A stretch of DNA of 64,000 bases from Zygnema cylindricum (Eukaryota > Streptophyta > Zygnematophyceae > Zygnematales > Zygnemataceae), in the NCBI GenBank assembly GCA_037447655.1, contig JBBHKE010001948.1, forward strand, positions 423,321 through 487,320. Direction: 5' to 3'. The translations under genes were made by a program, and so were the position numbers. The notes beneath the pieces were generated by a model. It worked only from the letters and a program-made list of their open reading frames with translations. It was not told the origin of the DNA and searched no databases. Within the stretch, counting starts at the first letter, position 1, and each line of letters begins with the position of its first letter. Shown piece by piece: positions 44,640 through 55,739 of this stretch.

Positions 44640-45690
44640 TGGCGGCTGCAATGGAGGGCGCCAAGGACCCCAAATGAATAATGGATACAGGAGCGTCAGC
44701 CCACATGTGCTGAAACAAGACCATCTTCAAAAATCTGAAAGCAACTCCGGAGAAAAATATTTATTTTGCTTGTGGAATGAGTGTCCAAACTCGTGCTGTG
44801 GGTGATGTGTCCTTACTAGTTGATGTAGAAGGAAAAGCAATTGAAAGGACTTTTCACAATGTCTTATTTGTGCCTGACTTTAAGAAAAATCTGTTTTCTA
44901 CGTCGTTGGTAGAGAGTAAAGGCCTTGAGGTTAATTTGAAAAATGGTCGGCAGATTGTTAGCAAAAATGGCAAGGTTGCGGTTACAAGTACTAGAGATAG
45001 TAACAAGATGTATCGCATGGATATGGCTAATACAAAGGAGAATGATGTTTTGTACACCGGTGTTTTGCACTCAGATGAGTTGTGGCATAAAAGATTAAGC
45101 CATGTTAATTATGATAGTTTGAGGAAAATGGTCATTGCAGGGAAAAATAGAGGGTGTATCAATCACAGATGGGCCGGTCAAAACTTGCGATGGTTTCGCT
45201 TTAGGCAAAATCCACAGATTGCCATTTCCTAAGGAGTCTGAGCATCAGTCAACGAAACTTTTACAACAAATTCATTCGGATGTCTTTGGTCCGGCGAAGG
45301 TTCCATCTGCCGGAGGGATGAAATATATGGTCACCTTCACAGAAGATTTCTCCAGGTTTACAAAAGTTTACTTCATGAAGGAGAAGAGTGAAGTGTTGTT
45401 CATTTCAAACACTATAAAGCATGGGCTGAAAAACTTCATAATTCATCTATTTTGCTGCTCAGATCGGACAATGGTGGTGAATATACATCGAAAGAATTTG
45501 AAACCTTTTTACTCGAGGAAGGCATTAGTCATCTATTGAACTATTCCATATTCACCGGAACAAAATGGGGTGTTGGAAAGACTGAATATAACTCTCACTC
45601 CTCTAGGTCGATGCTCGCAAACAAAAATGTGGATCCGTAATTCTGGGCTGAGGCTCTAAATTGTGCAGTTTATCTTAAAAATAGGATAGG
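44640..45690 (+). pseudogene. Protease and integrase of copia C
   Basis: The protease active site MDTGASAHMC lies at about 44681-44710 and is intact. VLFVPDFKKNLFSTS follows. The integrase zinc region begins ELWHKRLSHVNYDSLRKM (45078) and continues in another frame as KIHRLPFPKE. Core motifs are IHSDVFGPAKVPS, LRSDNGGEYTSKEFE (45456) and a degraded E region. At least four frame changes are needed. Confidence 0.75.
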
Positions 45691-45701
45691 ATCAAGATCG
45701 G

Positions 45702-47870
45702 TTGAAACAACTCCGGACAGGTAGCAAACCAGATGTTAGCCATTTCAAGGTCTTTGGTAGTCAATGCTTTATATTGGATACCTTAACATATAGATGGAAA
45801 ATGGAACCGAAGGGATTAACGGGTATTCTGTTAGGATATGACGATAACACAAAAGGTTATAGAGTCTTTGTGTTTCAAAGGCAGAAAATAGTTGTAGCTA
45901 GAAATATCATTGTTAAAGATGAACTAGACTACATAGATTTATTTCAAATGACAGAGCAGCAAAAGCAACAAAAAGTACAGGAGTATGTCATCTTAGATTG
46001 CATGCAAGAAATTGTCCCGCAGATTCCACAAACTCCGGTAATGACTCCAGAGTCAGACTCTCACCAAGTTCCTCACCAATTTCAGGTCCAGACGGACCAA
46101 CAGCGCAATCAGGAACACACGGATCGCAACGAACGCAATCAGCAAGACACGGATCGCAACCAACGCAATCAGCGCAATGCGCGGCATCCAACGATCTCAG
46201 CCTCAGAATTTCCGGGGGGAAGAAGATCAAGCAGCCGCCTGCAAGCAAGCTCTCACTTTGCCTTCTCGGCGGTCTCGAGGGGAGCCCTTGACCATCCAAG
46301 AGGACTTCTCATCACTTGAGCGGAATCACTGGATTGAGGCGGCAAACGACGAAATGAAGTCGATCATGGAGGCTCAAACATGGGAGCTTGTGGACCTTCC
46401 TCCGGACCGAAAAGCAATCGGCAGCAAATGGGTATTCAAGGTGAAGTTAAATCCCGATAACACCATTGAACGTTATAAGGCCAGACTTGTGGCGAAGGGA
46501 TACAATCAAAAGGAAGGAATCGATTTTGAAGAAACATTTTCTCCGGTTGTAAGATTTCCAACAGTTAGGATTTTGCTCTCCCTAGCTGCTATAGAAGATA
46601 TGGAAATCCATCAGATGGATGTAAAAACGGCCTTTTTGCATGGAGAACTAGAAGAGACCATTTACATGCAGCAGCCTGAAAAGTATGTGGAACCAGGAAA
46701 AGAGCACTTAGTATGCAAGTTGCTAAAATCTTTGTACAGCCTAAAAAAGGCCCCCGGACAGTGGAATATAAAGCTTGATGAATTCTTGACTAGCCTAGGA
46801 TTTCAAAAGATAAGTTCTGATCACTCTGTCTACGTTCTAAAGGGTGAAAATGGGATAGTGTATATAGCAATATATGTAGATGATTTGCTATTAATTAGCA
46901 AATCAATGGCTGAAATTAAAAATATCAAAACTGCTCTAAACTCACGGTTCGAGATGAAAGACCTCGGTGAGGCAAAATATATTTTGGGTATCCAGGTAGA
47001 GAGGGACAGAAATAAGAAAAAAATAAAATTGACTCAAAAAGAGGCTATTGGAAACATGTTAGATGAGTATGGAATGCGGGGGGCAAAAGGATGTTTAACT
47101 CCAATGGAGTTTCGACAGAAATTAGAGGGAGAAGAGACAGAACCAGGTGTCATTGTTAGAGAGTATTTAGAGTCAGGGGAGAATGATCCTATGACAATAA
47201 TACCTTATAGACAGATAGTGGGAAGCTTAATATATTTCATGAACTGTACCCGTCCTGACATTGCTGCAGCAGTCGAGGTACTGAGCAGGAGTCTAGAAAA
47301 TCCGAGAAAATCTGATCTTGATGCAGCAAAGAGAGTCTTAAGATATTTGGCAGGTACTAAAGATCTCAAACTCACTCTAGGGGGAGGAGAAGTTAAGCTG
47401 CAAACATGGAGTGATGCAAGCTATGGCGATATGCCAAGCCAAAAATCCACCACGGGATTCGTTCTACAAATTGGGAACGGTACTTGCTGCTGGAGCAGCA
47501 AACTTCAAAAGGTTACAGCACAGTCGACAATGGATTCAGAATATATGGCAGCAAGCTCGACCATCAAAGAACTTTTATAGGTAAAATCCATATTACAAGA
47601 ACTAGGATACATGCAAGTTGGTCCACAAGTGATCTGCTGTGATAACCAGGCTGCCATTGCCATTGCTTCGAACCCCAGTCATCACTTCAAAAGTAAGCAC
47701 ATGGATGTATGATTACACTTCGTAAGAGAAAAAGTGTTCTCTAGAGTGCTTAAATTATGTTATTTGCTTGATGCAAAAATAATTGCTGATATGCTCACTA
47801 AAGCCCTTCTTGCTCCGAAGTTGAAGTATTGTAGGGACGCAGTGGGATTAAATGAATAGTTGAATTGCTG
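45702..47870 (+). pseudogene. Reverse transcriptase and RNase H of copia C
   Basis: The integrase tail KPDVSHFKVFGSQCFILD gives way to a low-complexity TDRNQRNQ region. The RT frame from 46177 follows with KWVFKVKLNPDNTIERYKA, VRFPTVRILLSLAA, TAFLHGELEE and the intact catalytic box IYVDDLLLIS. RNase H follows with TWSDASYGDMPSQKSTTG and MDSEYMAAS. A TAG at 47578-47580 interrupts it, and homology runs on to about 47860 (CDNQAAIAIASNPSHH). A purine tract AGGGGAG precedes the 3' LTR. Confidence 0.85.
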
Positions 47871-48019
47871 CACTGCTATACTGCCACTCTGCGATAAATC
47901 CACCATTATGAGGTACTAGGACTGGGTGACTTGCTAATTGCTATAATGCTATGCTGCGATGCTGCGCTAGTTTATCACCGCAGCTGCGCCGGGATACTCA
48001 GTCTAAAGCTTTAGGGGAG

Positions 48020-48782
48020 TGTTGTATTTTTGGAAAGCTTTCAGTCTCAGAGCAGCGAAGCTGCTTTACAGACAAAGTAGGGCAGCTGCTATACAGACAC
48101 AGCAGCGCAGCTGCTATACAACAGAGCAACGCAGCTGCTATACTGCAGAGCAGCTGCTATACAACAGAGCAGCTGGTACACAGCAGAGCAGCGCAGCAGC
48201 GAAGCTGCAACACAGACAGGACAAGGCAACCACGATAATATTTGATATGGTCCGTACAGACAACGCAACGTCTGATATTCTTAATGTGATTCTGTACAGG
48301 ATAGAGCAACTGCGATGGATAGAATTCTAGTCAACTTAGTGGGTAGCTCAGTGGTAGCTAAATGGTAGCTTAGTGGTAGCTCAGTGGTAGCTCAGTGGTA
48401 GCTTAGTATTAGCTTGGCAACTTGACGTACCTCTCAGGTACACTGGTATTGCCGGTACAACACTAGTATAAGACTTAGGACTCAGAACACATAATGTATC
48501 CAGACTTCCAAGTAGTAAAACTGCAGACAGTTTTTGTGAAACTTCTAAGTATTATATCTTGAGTGTTGTCTGGTCAATTGTGCTATAACTTTGGGAGTTA
48601 TTAGTGTTTACGCTACTCTATATTCTGATAGAGTTTTGTGAAGTTTTGATATTTGTATAAGAATTGGTGAGCACTTAAGAATAGCTGTTTGGTAGGATTC
48701 TTGATAGCTTCTGAGAGTGTATCATGTCTACTTCTACTACTACTGCTGCTCCTCCACCTGCACCGGTTGATGTACAACAACA
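48020..48782 (+). repeat. 3' LTR of copia C
   Basis: The LTR is 763 bp and collinear with 42953-43738, with fewer copies of the CAGAGCAGC unit. It ends GTACAACAACA. It is preceded by the polypurine tract TTAGGGGAG. Confidence 0.9.
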
Positions 48783-49293
48783 GAATAGAGCTTGTTCCTG
48801 GAGCGGTACCCCCGGCTAATCGGATGTACAATATGAGCTACACCGAGTTGAACGAATTGAAAAAGCAACTCGCGGAGTTGGTCGAAGCCGGAGCAATCGA
48901 ACCAAGCAAGTCACCGTATGGAGCCCCCGTTCTCTTTGTGAACAAGAAAGATGGAGGTTTCCGTATGTGTGTAGACTACCGAGCGCTGAACAAATTAACG
49001 GTGAAGAATGCGTACCCCCTACCGAGGATAGACGAATTGTTGGATCGACTTCGAGGTGCCAAATATTTTTTGAAAATAGACTTGCGGAGCGGGTACCACC
49101 AGATAAGAATTATGGAGGAGGATGTGGAGAAGACGGCGTTCAGAACTCGATACAGTCATTTCCAATTTCGGGTAATGCCGTTCGGGTTGACTAACGCACC
49201 GGCAACCTTTATGCATTTAATGAATTCCATCTTTCGGCAATATTTGGACGCATTTGTGATCGTCTTCCTAGACCACATACTGGTGTATAGCCG
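48783..49293 (+). pseudogene. Reverse transcriptase of gypsy B, N-terminal part
   Basis: The segment resumes gypsy B after copia C. RT motifs are [48 protein letters not shown] and [13 protein letters not shown]. The catalytic box reads FLDH, not FLDD, so one metal-binding aspartate is lost. The frame is cut at 49293 by copia D and continues at 55740. Confidence 0.9.
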
Positions 49294-50340
49294 TGTAGAA
49301 ACTAATGGTTTTATTAGTATTTTCTAGGTCTGAAAAGAAATATAGAAGTCGAGGCAGTCTATCTCTAACTTCTCTCTCCAACTCTCAAACTTGTCGCAGT
49401 CACTGAGAAATTGGAGAGGAAGCTAGAGCCATGGCTACCTTGGCTATCCTGAGATTTACGGGAATTTTATATTAGGGTTTATATATTTAATTAAAATGTA
49501 TGTGCCGGCGGCAGGATTTGATCCTTGTACCTGCGGCCGGCAGACACGAAGTAGCTGGTAGCCTTAGCCGTTTCATCTAGCGGTAGTGTTATCTAGCTTA
49601 TAGTTTGATAATTATTTAGATATGTATACAAGCGATAAACCATTTAACTGAAATTAATTACGGGATACATAGATCCAGTAATATATAATGTACGACTTAC
49701 GGTACGGACAAAAATCAGTACCGCGCATTTGTTTCGTAAATGAAACAAATACCGCGCATGTATTTATTACGGCTACGATTAAAGCCGAATTTAATCGGAC
49801 GGCCGGGATTAGCGCCGAGATCGCGGAGGAAGATTTCGGCGGTTTGTGGCCATCGCCACATCGGATGACGCGTGGCGAAATTCCGTTGGATTGTGGAATC
49901 TCCGGAGATTATGGCACCGAATCCGGATTTGACATGTGTCGACATTTTGCCATGTCGTACAATGTCCGTACATAAAGTACACCGGCAGCTGTACTTTTGC
50001 GTACGGAACTCAATTCTGATTGGTTCCGTACATCAGTAGATAGAGTCTGTGAGAGAGATAGGACTTAGAAAAATTAGAAGATAGGACCCCCTCTCCCAGA
50101 GAGCTTCAGTACAAAAGGTCAACTTTGACCCTCCATAACTTACTGCTCAGGGGAGCAAATTCAGAGATTCTTTTTGCTATCGACTCAGGGGAGTCTTTTC
50201 TTCACCGGGGAGAAGTTGGTCAGAGTTTTTGTCTGCCAGGGTGGCAGTTATTTTTGCTTAAACACAAAGGGGTCAGGATTATCCTAGAGGCTTCTTGGAA
50301 GCTGTCCACTCTGAGGACTTATGGAGGTCTCAGAGTTTCA
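49294..50340 (+). repeat. 5' LTR of copia D
   Basis: It starts TGTAGAAACT and ends GAGTTTCA. It carries a strong hairpin at about 49502-49541 (TGCCGGCGGCAGG and CCTGCGGCCGGCA). Its last 20 bases encode the first residues (MEVSEFQ) of one possible gag start. Confidence 0.95.
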
Positions 50341-52363
50341 GGTTATGGGCCCACCCTCTAGGGTACCAATCTTTAATGGAACTAGCTTCATATACTGGGA
50401 AAGTATGATGATAGGAGCTCTATGCGAAAAAAGGTTTTGGGGGATAGTGAGTGGACGATTGGGGCGTCCATCAAGTCTTGGAATTCCTCCAGGGTTTAAA
50501 GGAAGCAGATTCACCAGGAAAGAGGATTCATCTTCAACGGAGGAAACAAAGGAAGGAGAGGTGGTGGACAAAGGAAAGGAGAAGGAGGCAACCACACCAA
50601 TAGCAACCGGTTTAGCATTCATGTCACCGATTCCGAGGAACGAGGAGAATGATACTGAAACCTGGGACTTCAACAATATGGCGGCAAAGCACTTCATCCT
50701 ACGCCATCTCACTCAAGGACTTGCATGTCCTCATTTGCAGGTAGAGAGGGCATCCGATCTTTGGATGGCTCTCATAGAGATGTACCGAAGTGGTACGATT
50801 CAGCAACAACAGTTGGCTGATCAAAAAGTTAAGGAGTATGTATACAAAGGGGGAAATATGTTGGATTTTTGCAATGAGCTTGCTACACTCTTCATGGAGC
50901 TAGAGAGTGCGGGTAAAGTTTTTAGTGAAAAAGAAAAAGTTAACTGTTTACTAATGAAGTTACCTGATGAGTTCGAGAACATAGTCAACCGTGTGCAGGA
51001 CTTGCCGGACTCAAGGTGGATATGGAACTCAGTGGTAGGGATGATTCTCGTTCGAGAGAATACGATTGAGATCCGAAGGGGAGGAAAGAGTGGCCAAGCC
51101 TTGGCAACAGCGACCGATAGGAGGAACAAGGATTCCCGGAAACCAGTCGGAAACTATGGGGGTAGGGAGCAGAAAAAACAGGTTGGCGAGTTCGAACCAA
51201 GGGCTCCCAAAGGTTTATGTCATTTTTGTAAGAAACCGGGGCACTATATGGCAGAGTGCACCAAGCTAACCGAGCTTCGGTTAAAGGAGGGGCAGACCGG
51301 TGGTACCCCGAGAGGAAAGAAAAAGGCCCTTGTCACACAGGTACTTGAGGCGGAATCCGAGGACGAGGACGATGAGCTCCTTTTGGATGAGGAGTTGGAG
51401 GCGAAAACTGAGGTTGAAATTCCACGAAGGCAGAAATGTGCTTACGGTGGATTGAAAGGTGAAGCAGGCTGGATTATAGATTCAGGTGCCTCAATGCACA
51501 TGTGTAAGGATAGACACCTGTTCACTAAGATAAGAAAGATTCCCACCGTAGAGATAGAGTACGGGGATGGGAGGATAGTCACCACTACTCTTGTAGGATC
51601 GGTAGATCTGAAAGTGTTAGTAGAAGGAAAGACATCCATATTAACATTCTCCGATGTATTGTATATTCCGGAGCTGAACAAAAACCTTATCTCTACATCA
51701 GTATTAGATGATAAGGGTTTTTTCACTAGCACTAGGGAAGGAGTCTTTACTGCTAGTTTTGAGGAGGATGTCTATTTCATTGCTGAGAAAGGTAGCCATG
51801 GGATGTTTAGGCTGATCTTAAGTAATGAAACGAAGAAACTTTATTATGCTGGTGTTCATGATATTATGATGTGGCATAAGAGGCTTGGGCATGTGAATCT
51901 AGATAAGTTAAGAGAGATGAAAAAGATGGGAGTGGTGGAAGGGATTCAGTTCAGTGAGAGTGATGATATAAGTGATTGTAGTGGGTGTGCTCAAGGTAAA
52001 GCACACAGATTACCCTTTCCAAAAACAGCCACCTACAAGGGAGAAAAACTTCTAGATCTAGTACACACAGATATTTGGGGACCGGCTAGAGTGCCCTCAC
52101 CGGGGGGGAAGAGATTTATGATGACTATAACTGATGATTGGTCTCGGTATTCCCGAGTATATTTTTTGAAAAACAAGTCAGAAGCTGAGGACTGTTTTAG
52201 ACAATATAAAGCATGGAGCGAAAAACTCCATGAAACTCCAATCAAGAGAGTAAGGAGTGACAATGGTGGAGAGTATACTTCTAACCAGTTTGAGGATTTT
52301 TTGAGGGAAGATGGGGTTCAACACCAAAAGACAGTGCCAGAAAATCCTGAACAGAATGGGTAG
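50321..52363 (+). CDS. gag-protease-integrase of copia D
   Basis: The 680-codon frame contains the copia gag domain (residues 10-230), a CCHC knuckle CHFCKKPGHYMAEC near residue 300 and an acidic spacer. The protease active site is IIDSGASMHMC. The integrase zinc region is MMWHKRLGHVN through CSGCAQGKAHRLPFPK. The core aspartates are in LVHTDIWGP and RVRSDNGGEYTS. The frame ends at NG-stop just before the glutamate helix (VAERLNRT) because one G appears to be missing from a G run at about 52358. Translation could start at 50321 in the LTR or at the ATG within the primer site (50345). Confidence 0.9.
   Translation: MEVSEFQVMGPPSRVPIFNGTSFIYWESMMIGALCEKRFWGIVSGRLGRPSSLGIPPGFKGSRFTRKEDSSSTEETKEGEVVDKGKEKEATTPIATGLAFMSPIPRNEENDTETWDFNNMAAKHFILRHLTQGLACPHLQVERASDLWMALIEMYRSGTIQQQQLADQKVKEYVYKGGNMLDFCNELATLFMELESAGKVFSEKEKVNCLLMKLPDEFENIVNRVQDLPDSRWIWNSVVGMILVRENTIEIRRGGKSGQALATATDRRNKDSRKPVGNYGGREQKKQVGEFEPRAPKGLCHFCKKPGHYMAECTKLTELRLKEGQTGGTPRGKKKALVTQVLEAESEDEDDELLLDEELEAKTEVEIPRRQKCAYGGLKGEAGWIIDSGASMHMCKDRHLFTKIRKIPTVEIEYGDGRIVTTTLVGSVDLKVLVEGKTSILTFSDVLYIPELNKNLISTSVLDDKGFFTSTREGVFTASFEEDVYFIAEKGSHGMFRLILSNETKKLYYAGVHDIMMWHKRLGHVNLDKLREMKKMGVVEGIQFSESDDISDCSGCAQGKAHRLPFPKTATYKGEKLLDLVHTDIWGPARVPSPGGKRFMMTITDDWSRYSRVYFLKNKSEAEDCFRQYKAWSEKLHETPIKRVRSDNGGEYTSNQFEDFLREDGVQHQKTVPENPEQNG
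50341..50355 (+). promoter_or_regulatory. Primer-binding site of copia D
   Basis: GGTTATGGGCCCACC immediately follows the LTR. It is the complement of the anticodon stem-loop of plant initiator tRNA-Met, as I recall that tRNA. This implies a half-tRNA primer, as in Drosophila copia. The ATG inside is in frame with gag. Confidence 0.85.
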
Positions 52364-52404
52364 CTGAAAGGTTAAATAGAACACTAAGTGATAGTGCTAG
52401 AAGT

Positions 52405-54678
52405 ATGTTGTCGGATAAGAAGATAGGAAAAAGGTTTTGGGCAGAAGCAATGAACTGTGCTAATTACCTCAAAAATAGAGTTCTTACTTCAGCTATAAAA
52501 GATCAAACACCTTATGAGAGATGGACAGGCCGGAAACCAGACTTATCTCATTTAAAGGTTTTCGGCAGTCAAGTATTCAGTCTAGATACTGATCGGTCCA
52601 ATTGGAAGCTAGATCCTAAAGGAAAACCGGGATACTTATTAGGATATGATGAGGATGTTAAAGGATATAGAGTTTATGATCTAAAAAGAGAAGATATAAT
52701 CTTAGTAAAGCATCTAGTAGTTATGGATGAAGGAAAGTCTGTGGATCCCTTCAAATATACAAAGTCAGTAAAAATCAGATTTGAGTCAGAAAATTCTGAT
52801 GACTTTGAGCTTCCTAACTATCCAGGTTTTAGAGACGATGACATTCTTGCAGGAACAAATCAGACCGAAAAGGACTCGGCTGTGGAAACTCCAGTGACAA
52901 CTATACTCGAAGCGGAAGACGTGGTGGAAATTGATTCGGAATCAAGGGATAGGGGAGAAGCCGAGTTTGTTCGAAAGAATCCACGAGAACCATCTATTCC
53001 GGCCTCAGATTTTGAGGGAGGGAGGAGAAGTAGCAAAAGACTGCAAGAAAAACAGGTTAATAACAAGGTAACTAAACTATCTCATCAAGATGAACCTCAA
53101 ACTTATCGAGAGGCGATGACTTGTCCAGAAAGAAACCGGTGGAAGACAGCCATCAATGAGGAGATGGCTTCAATCATGGCAGCCGATACTTGGGAGCTGG
53201 TGGACTGTCCACCTAACCGAAAACCAATCGGTTGTAAGTGGGTTTTCAAACTAAAACCGAACCCAGATAACACAATCGAGCGCTACAAGGCCAGATTAGT
53301 GGCAAAGGGATTTACACAAAAGGAAGGAATTGACTACGAGGAAACCTTTGCCCCGGTGGTCAGATTTCCCTCCGTCCGCATACTTCTCAGTTTAGCAGCG
53401 GCGGAAGACATGGAAGTGCACCAGATGGACATCAAAACCGCCTTTTTGCATGGAGAATTAGAAGAGGAGATCTTCATGCGACAACCCGAAGGGTTTGTGG
53501 AAGAAGGAGAGGAGAGTAAGGTATGCCGGCTGATTAAATCTCTTTATGGTTTGAAACAGGCGCCCCGACAGTGGAATAAGAAACTTGATGAGTTTCTTAC
53601 CGGTCTAGGATATATTCGGATCAGTTCAGATCACTCAATCTATGTTTTCGAAGATGAGGAAGGTTTTATATTTATTGCAATTTATGTTGATGATTTGCTT
53701 GTTTTAAGTAAATCAATGAAAAAAAATAATAAACTGAAAACCGATCTTAAGGGGAGATTTGAAATGAAGGATATGGGGGAAGCAAAATATATTTTGGGAA
53801 TTCAAGTAGAGAGAGACCGAAAAAGAAAGATTATAAGATTGACTCAAAAGGAAGCAATAGGGAACATGCTTGAAAAATTTCAAATGGATAAAGCTAATAG
53901 TTGTACAACTCCAATGGAATTGAAGAAGGGAAGTGAGGGGAGTGAGGAAGAAGGAGTCATAGTCTTAGACGAGGAATTATCTCCTGAAGAACAGAAGTTC
54001 ATGCAGACTATTCCTTACAGGCAAGTAGTGGGAAGTCTAATCTATTTTATGAATTGTACCCGGCCGGATTTAGCTGCAGCTGTAGGAGTGTTGAGTAGAA
54101 GTCTAAATGCTCCCCCTAAGAAGGATTGGGAGGCAGCTAAGAGAGTCCTTAGATACTTGGTAGGAACTAGAGATCTATGGTTGCATTTGGGTGGGGAGAA
54201 TACTGACATCACTACTTGGAGTGATGCCAGTTATGGTGATGCTCCGATGAGGAGATGTACTTCTGGATATGTATTATATGTGGGTGATGGGGCTTGCTGT
54301 TGGAGTAGCAAACAGCAAAAGGTTATTGCTCAGTCCACCATGGAGGCTGAGTATATGGCCTCTTGCTCTGCTGTAAAAGAATTGATGTGGGTCAAGTCTT
54401 TGCTTGGTGAGCTTGGTCACCTTAAGAGTGGTGTGCAGAAAATATTTTGTGATAATCAGGCAGCAATCGCTATTTCTGCCAATCCTAAACACCATTTTAA
54501 AGCCAAACTCATGGACATCAGACTTAGCTTTGTTAGAGAGAAAGTAGAAAACAAAATAATCAGTTTAGAGTACAGACCAGATAGTGAGATGGTAGCAGAT
54601 ATGATGACCAAACCTGTGCCTTCCCCTAAGCTAAATTTTTGCAGGGAGAAGTGTGGTCTCAAATTAAAGATTGACTAG
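52405..54678 (+). CDS. Integrase tail, reverse transcriptase and RNase H of copia D
   Basis: The 757-codon frame holds the rest of integrase (AEAMNCANYLKNRV, the GKPDLSHLKVFGSQVF-like block and an acidic tail). RT follows with RETDxx-type entry, KWVFKLKPNPDNTIERYKARLVA-like motif, TAFLHGELEEEIFM and the catalytic IYVDDLLVLS. RNase H has ITTWSDASYGDAPMRRCTSG, MEAEYMAS and CDNQAAIAIS. It ends at a TAG close to the polypurine tract AATAAGGGGAG (54681-54691). All RT and RNase H catalytic residues appear intact. Together with the upstream frame it is a normal-length copia polyprotein split by one frameshift. Confidence 0.92.
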   Translation: MLSDKKIGKRFWAEAMNCANYLKNRVLTSAIKDQTPYERWTGRKPDLSHLKVFGSQVFSLDTDRSNWKLDPKGKPGYLLGYDEDVKGYRVYDLKREDIILVKHLVVMDEGKSVDPFKYTKSVKIRFESENSDDFELPNYPGFRDDDILAGTNQTEKDSAVETPVTTILEAEDVVEIDSESRDRGEAEFVRKNPREPSIPASDFEGGRRSSKRLQEKQVNNKVTKLSHQDEPQTYREAMTCPERNRWKTAINEEMASIMAADTWELVDCPPNRKPIGCKWVFKLKPNPDNTIERYKARLVAKGFTQKEGIDYEETFAPVVRFPSVRILLSLAAAEDMEVHQMDIKTAFLHGELEEEIFMRQPEGFVEEGEESKVCRLIKSLYGLKQAPRQWNKKLDEFLTGLGYIRISSDHSIYVFEDEEGFIFIAIYVDDLLVLSKSMKKNNKLKTDLKGRFEMKDMGEAKYILGIQVERDRKRKIIRLTQKEAIGNMLEKFQMDKANSCTTPMELKKGSEGSEEEGVIVLDEELSPEEQKFMQTIPYRQVVGSLIYFMNCTRPDLAAAVGVLSRSLNAPPKKDWEAAKRVLRYLVGTRDLWLHLGGENTDITTWSDASYGDAPMRRCTSGYVLYVGDGACCWSSKQQKVIAQSTMEAEYMASCSAVKELMWVKSLLGELGHLKSGVQKIFCDNQAAIAISANPKHHFKAKLMDIRLSFVREKVENKIISLEYRPDSEMVADMMTKPVPSPKLNFCREKCGLKLKID

Positions 54679-54691
54679 AAAATAAGGGGAG

Positions 54692-55739
54692 TGTAGAAAC
54701 TAATGGTTTTATTAGTATTTTCTAGGTCTGAAAAGAATTATAGAAGTCGAGGCAGTCTATCTCTAACTTCTCTCTCCAACTCTCAAACTTGTCGCAGTCA
54801 CTGAGAAATTGGAGAGGAAGCTAGAGCCATGGCTACCTTGGCTATCCTGAGATTTACGGGAATTTTATATTAAGGTTTATATATTTAATTAAAATCTATG
54901 TGCCGGCGGCAGGATTTGATCCTTGTACCTGCCGGCCGGCAGACACGAAGTAGCCGGTAGCCTTAGCCGTTTCATCTAGCGGTAGTGTTATCTAGCTTAT
55001 AGTTTGATAATTATTTAGATATGTATACAAGCGATAAACCATTTAACTGAAATTAATTACGGGATACATAGATCCAGTAATATATAATGTTTGACTTACT
55101 GTACGGACAAAAATCAGTACCGCGCATTTGTTTCGTAAATGAAACAAATACCGCGCATGTATTTATTACGGCTACGATTAAAGCCGAATTTAATCGGACG
55201 GCCGGGATTAGCGCCGAGATCGCGGAGGAAGATTTCAGCGGTTTGTGGCCATCGCCACATCGGATGACGCGTGGCAAAATTCCGTTGGATTGTGGAAACT
55301 CCGGAGATTATGGCACCGAATCCGGATTTGACATGTGTCGACATTTTGGCCATGTCGTACAATGTCCGTACATAAAGTACACCGGCAACTGTACTTTTGC
55401 GTACGGAACTCAATTCTGATTGGTTCCGTACATCAGTAGATAGAGTCTGTGAGAGAGATAGGACTTAGAAAAATTAGAAGATAGGACCCCCTCTCCCAGA
55501 GAGCTTCTGTACAAAAGGTCAACTTTGACCCTCCATAACTTACTGCTCAGGGAGCAAATTCAGAGATTCTTTTTGCTATCGACTCAGGGGAGTCTTGTCT
55601 TCACAGGGGTGAAGTTGGTGAGAGTTTTTGTCTGCCAGGGTGGCAGTTATTTTTGCTTAAACACAAAGGGGTCAGGATTATCCTAGAGGCTTCTTGGAAG
55701 CTGTCCACTCTGAGGACTTATGGAGGTCTCAGAGTTTCA
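54692..55739 (+). repeat. 3' LTR of copia D
   Basis: The LTR is 1048 bp and about 98% identical to the 5' LTR. The GGCCGGC hairpin is kept and slightly strengthened. It is followed by AGCCG. Confidence 0.95.

Larger units (their letters stand above)
42953..48782 (+). mobile_element. Ty1/copia retrotransposon C
   Basis: LTRs are at 42953-43738 and 48020-48782, with TGTTG...CAACA ends. The 5-bp flanks are GGATA (42948-42952) and GAATA (48783-48787), one mismatch. The order is gag, protease, integrase, RT and RNase H, the copia layout. Frames are broken many times. It is inserted in gypsy B between protease and RT; removing it joins ...DHWI to ELVPGA... in frame. Confidence 0.9.
49294..55739 (+). 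mobile_element. Ty1/copia retrotransposon D, nearly intact
   Basis: LTRs of 1047 bp (49294-50340) and 1048 bp (54692-55739) differ at about 20 positions by eye. The target duplication is AGCCG (49289-49293 and 55740-55744). The coding region has a single frame break, at about 52360. D is inserted in the RT gene of gypsy B; removal joins ILVYSR to TQEEHIKHL in frame. It is the youngest full element in the window. Confidence 0.95.

Noticed and set aside
49503-49600. tRNA-like gene in the copia D LTR
   Set aside because: A strong stem is present, but no cloverleaf with an anticodon arm and T-arm could be built.
49688-49975. 95-codon frame in the copia D LTR, repeated at 55087-55419
   Set aside because: It lies wholly in the LTR, and the copies extend differently because of indels. 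No domain is recognised.
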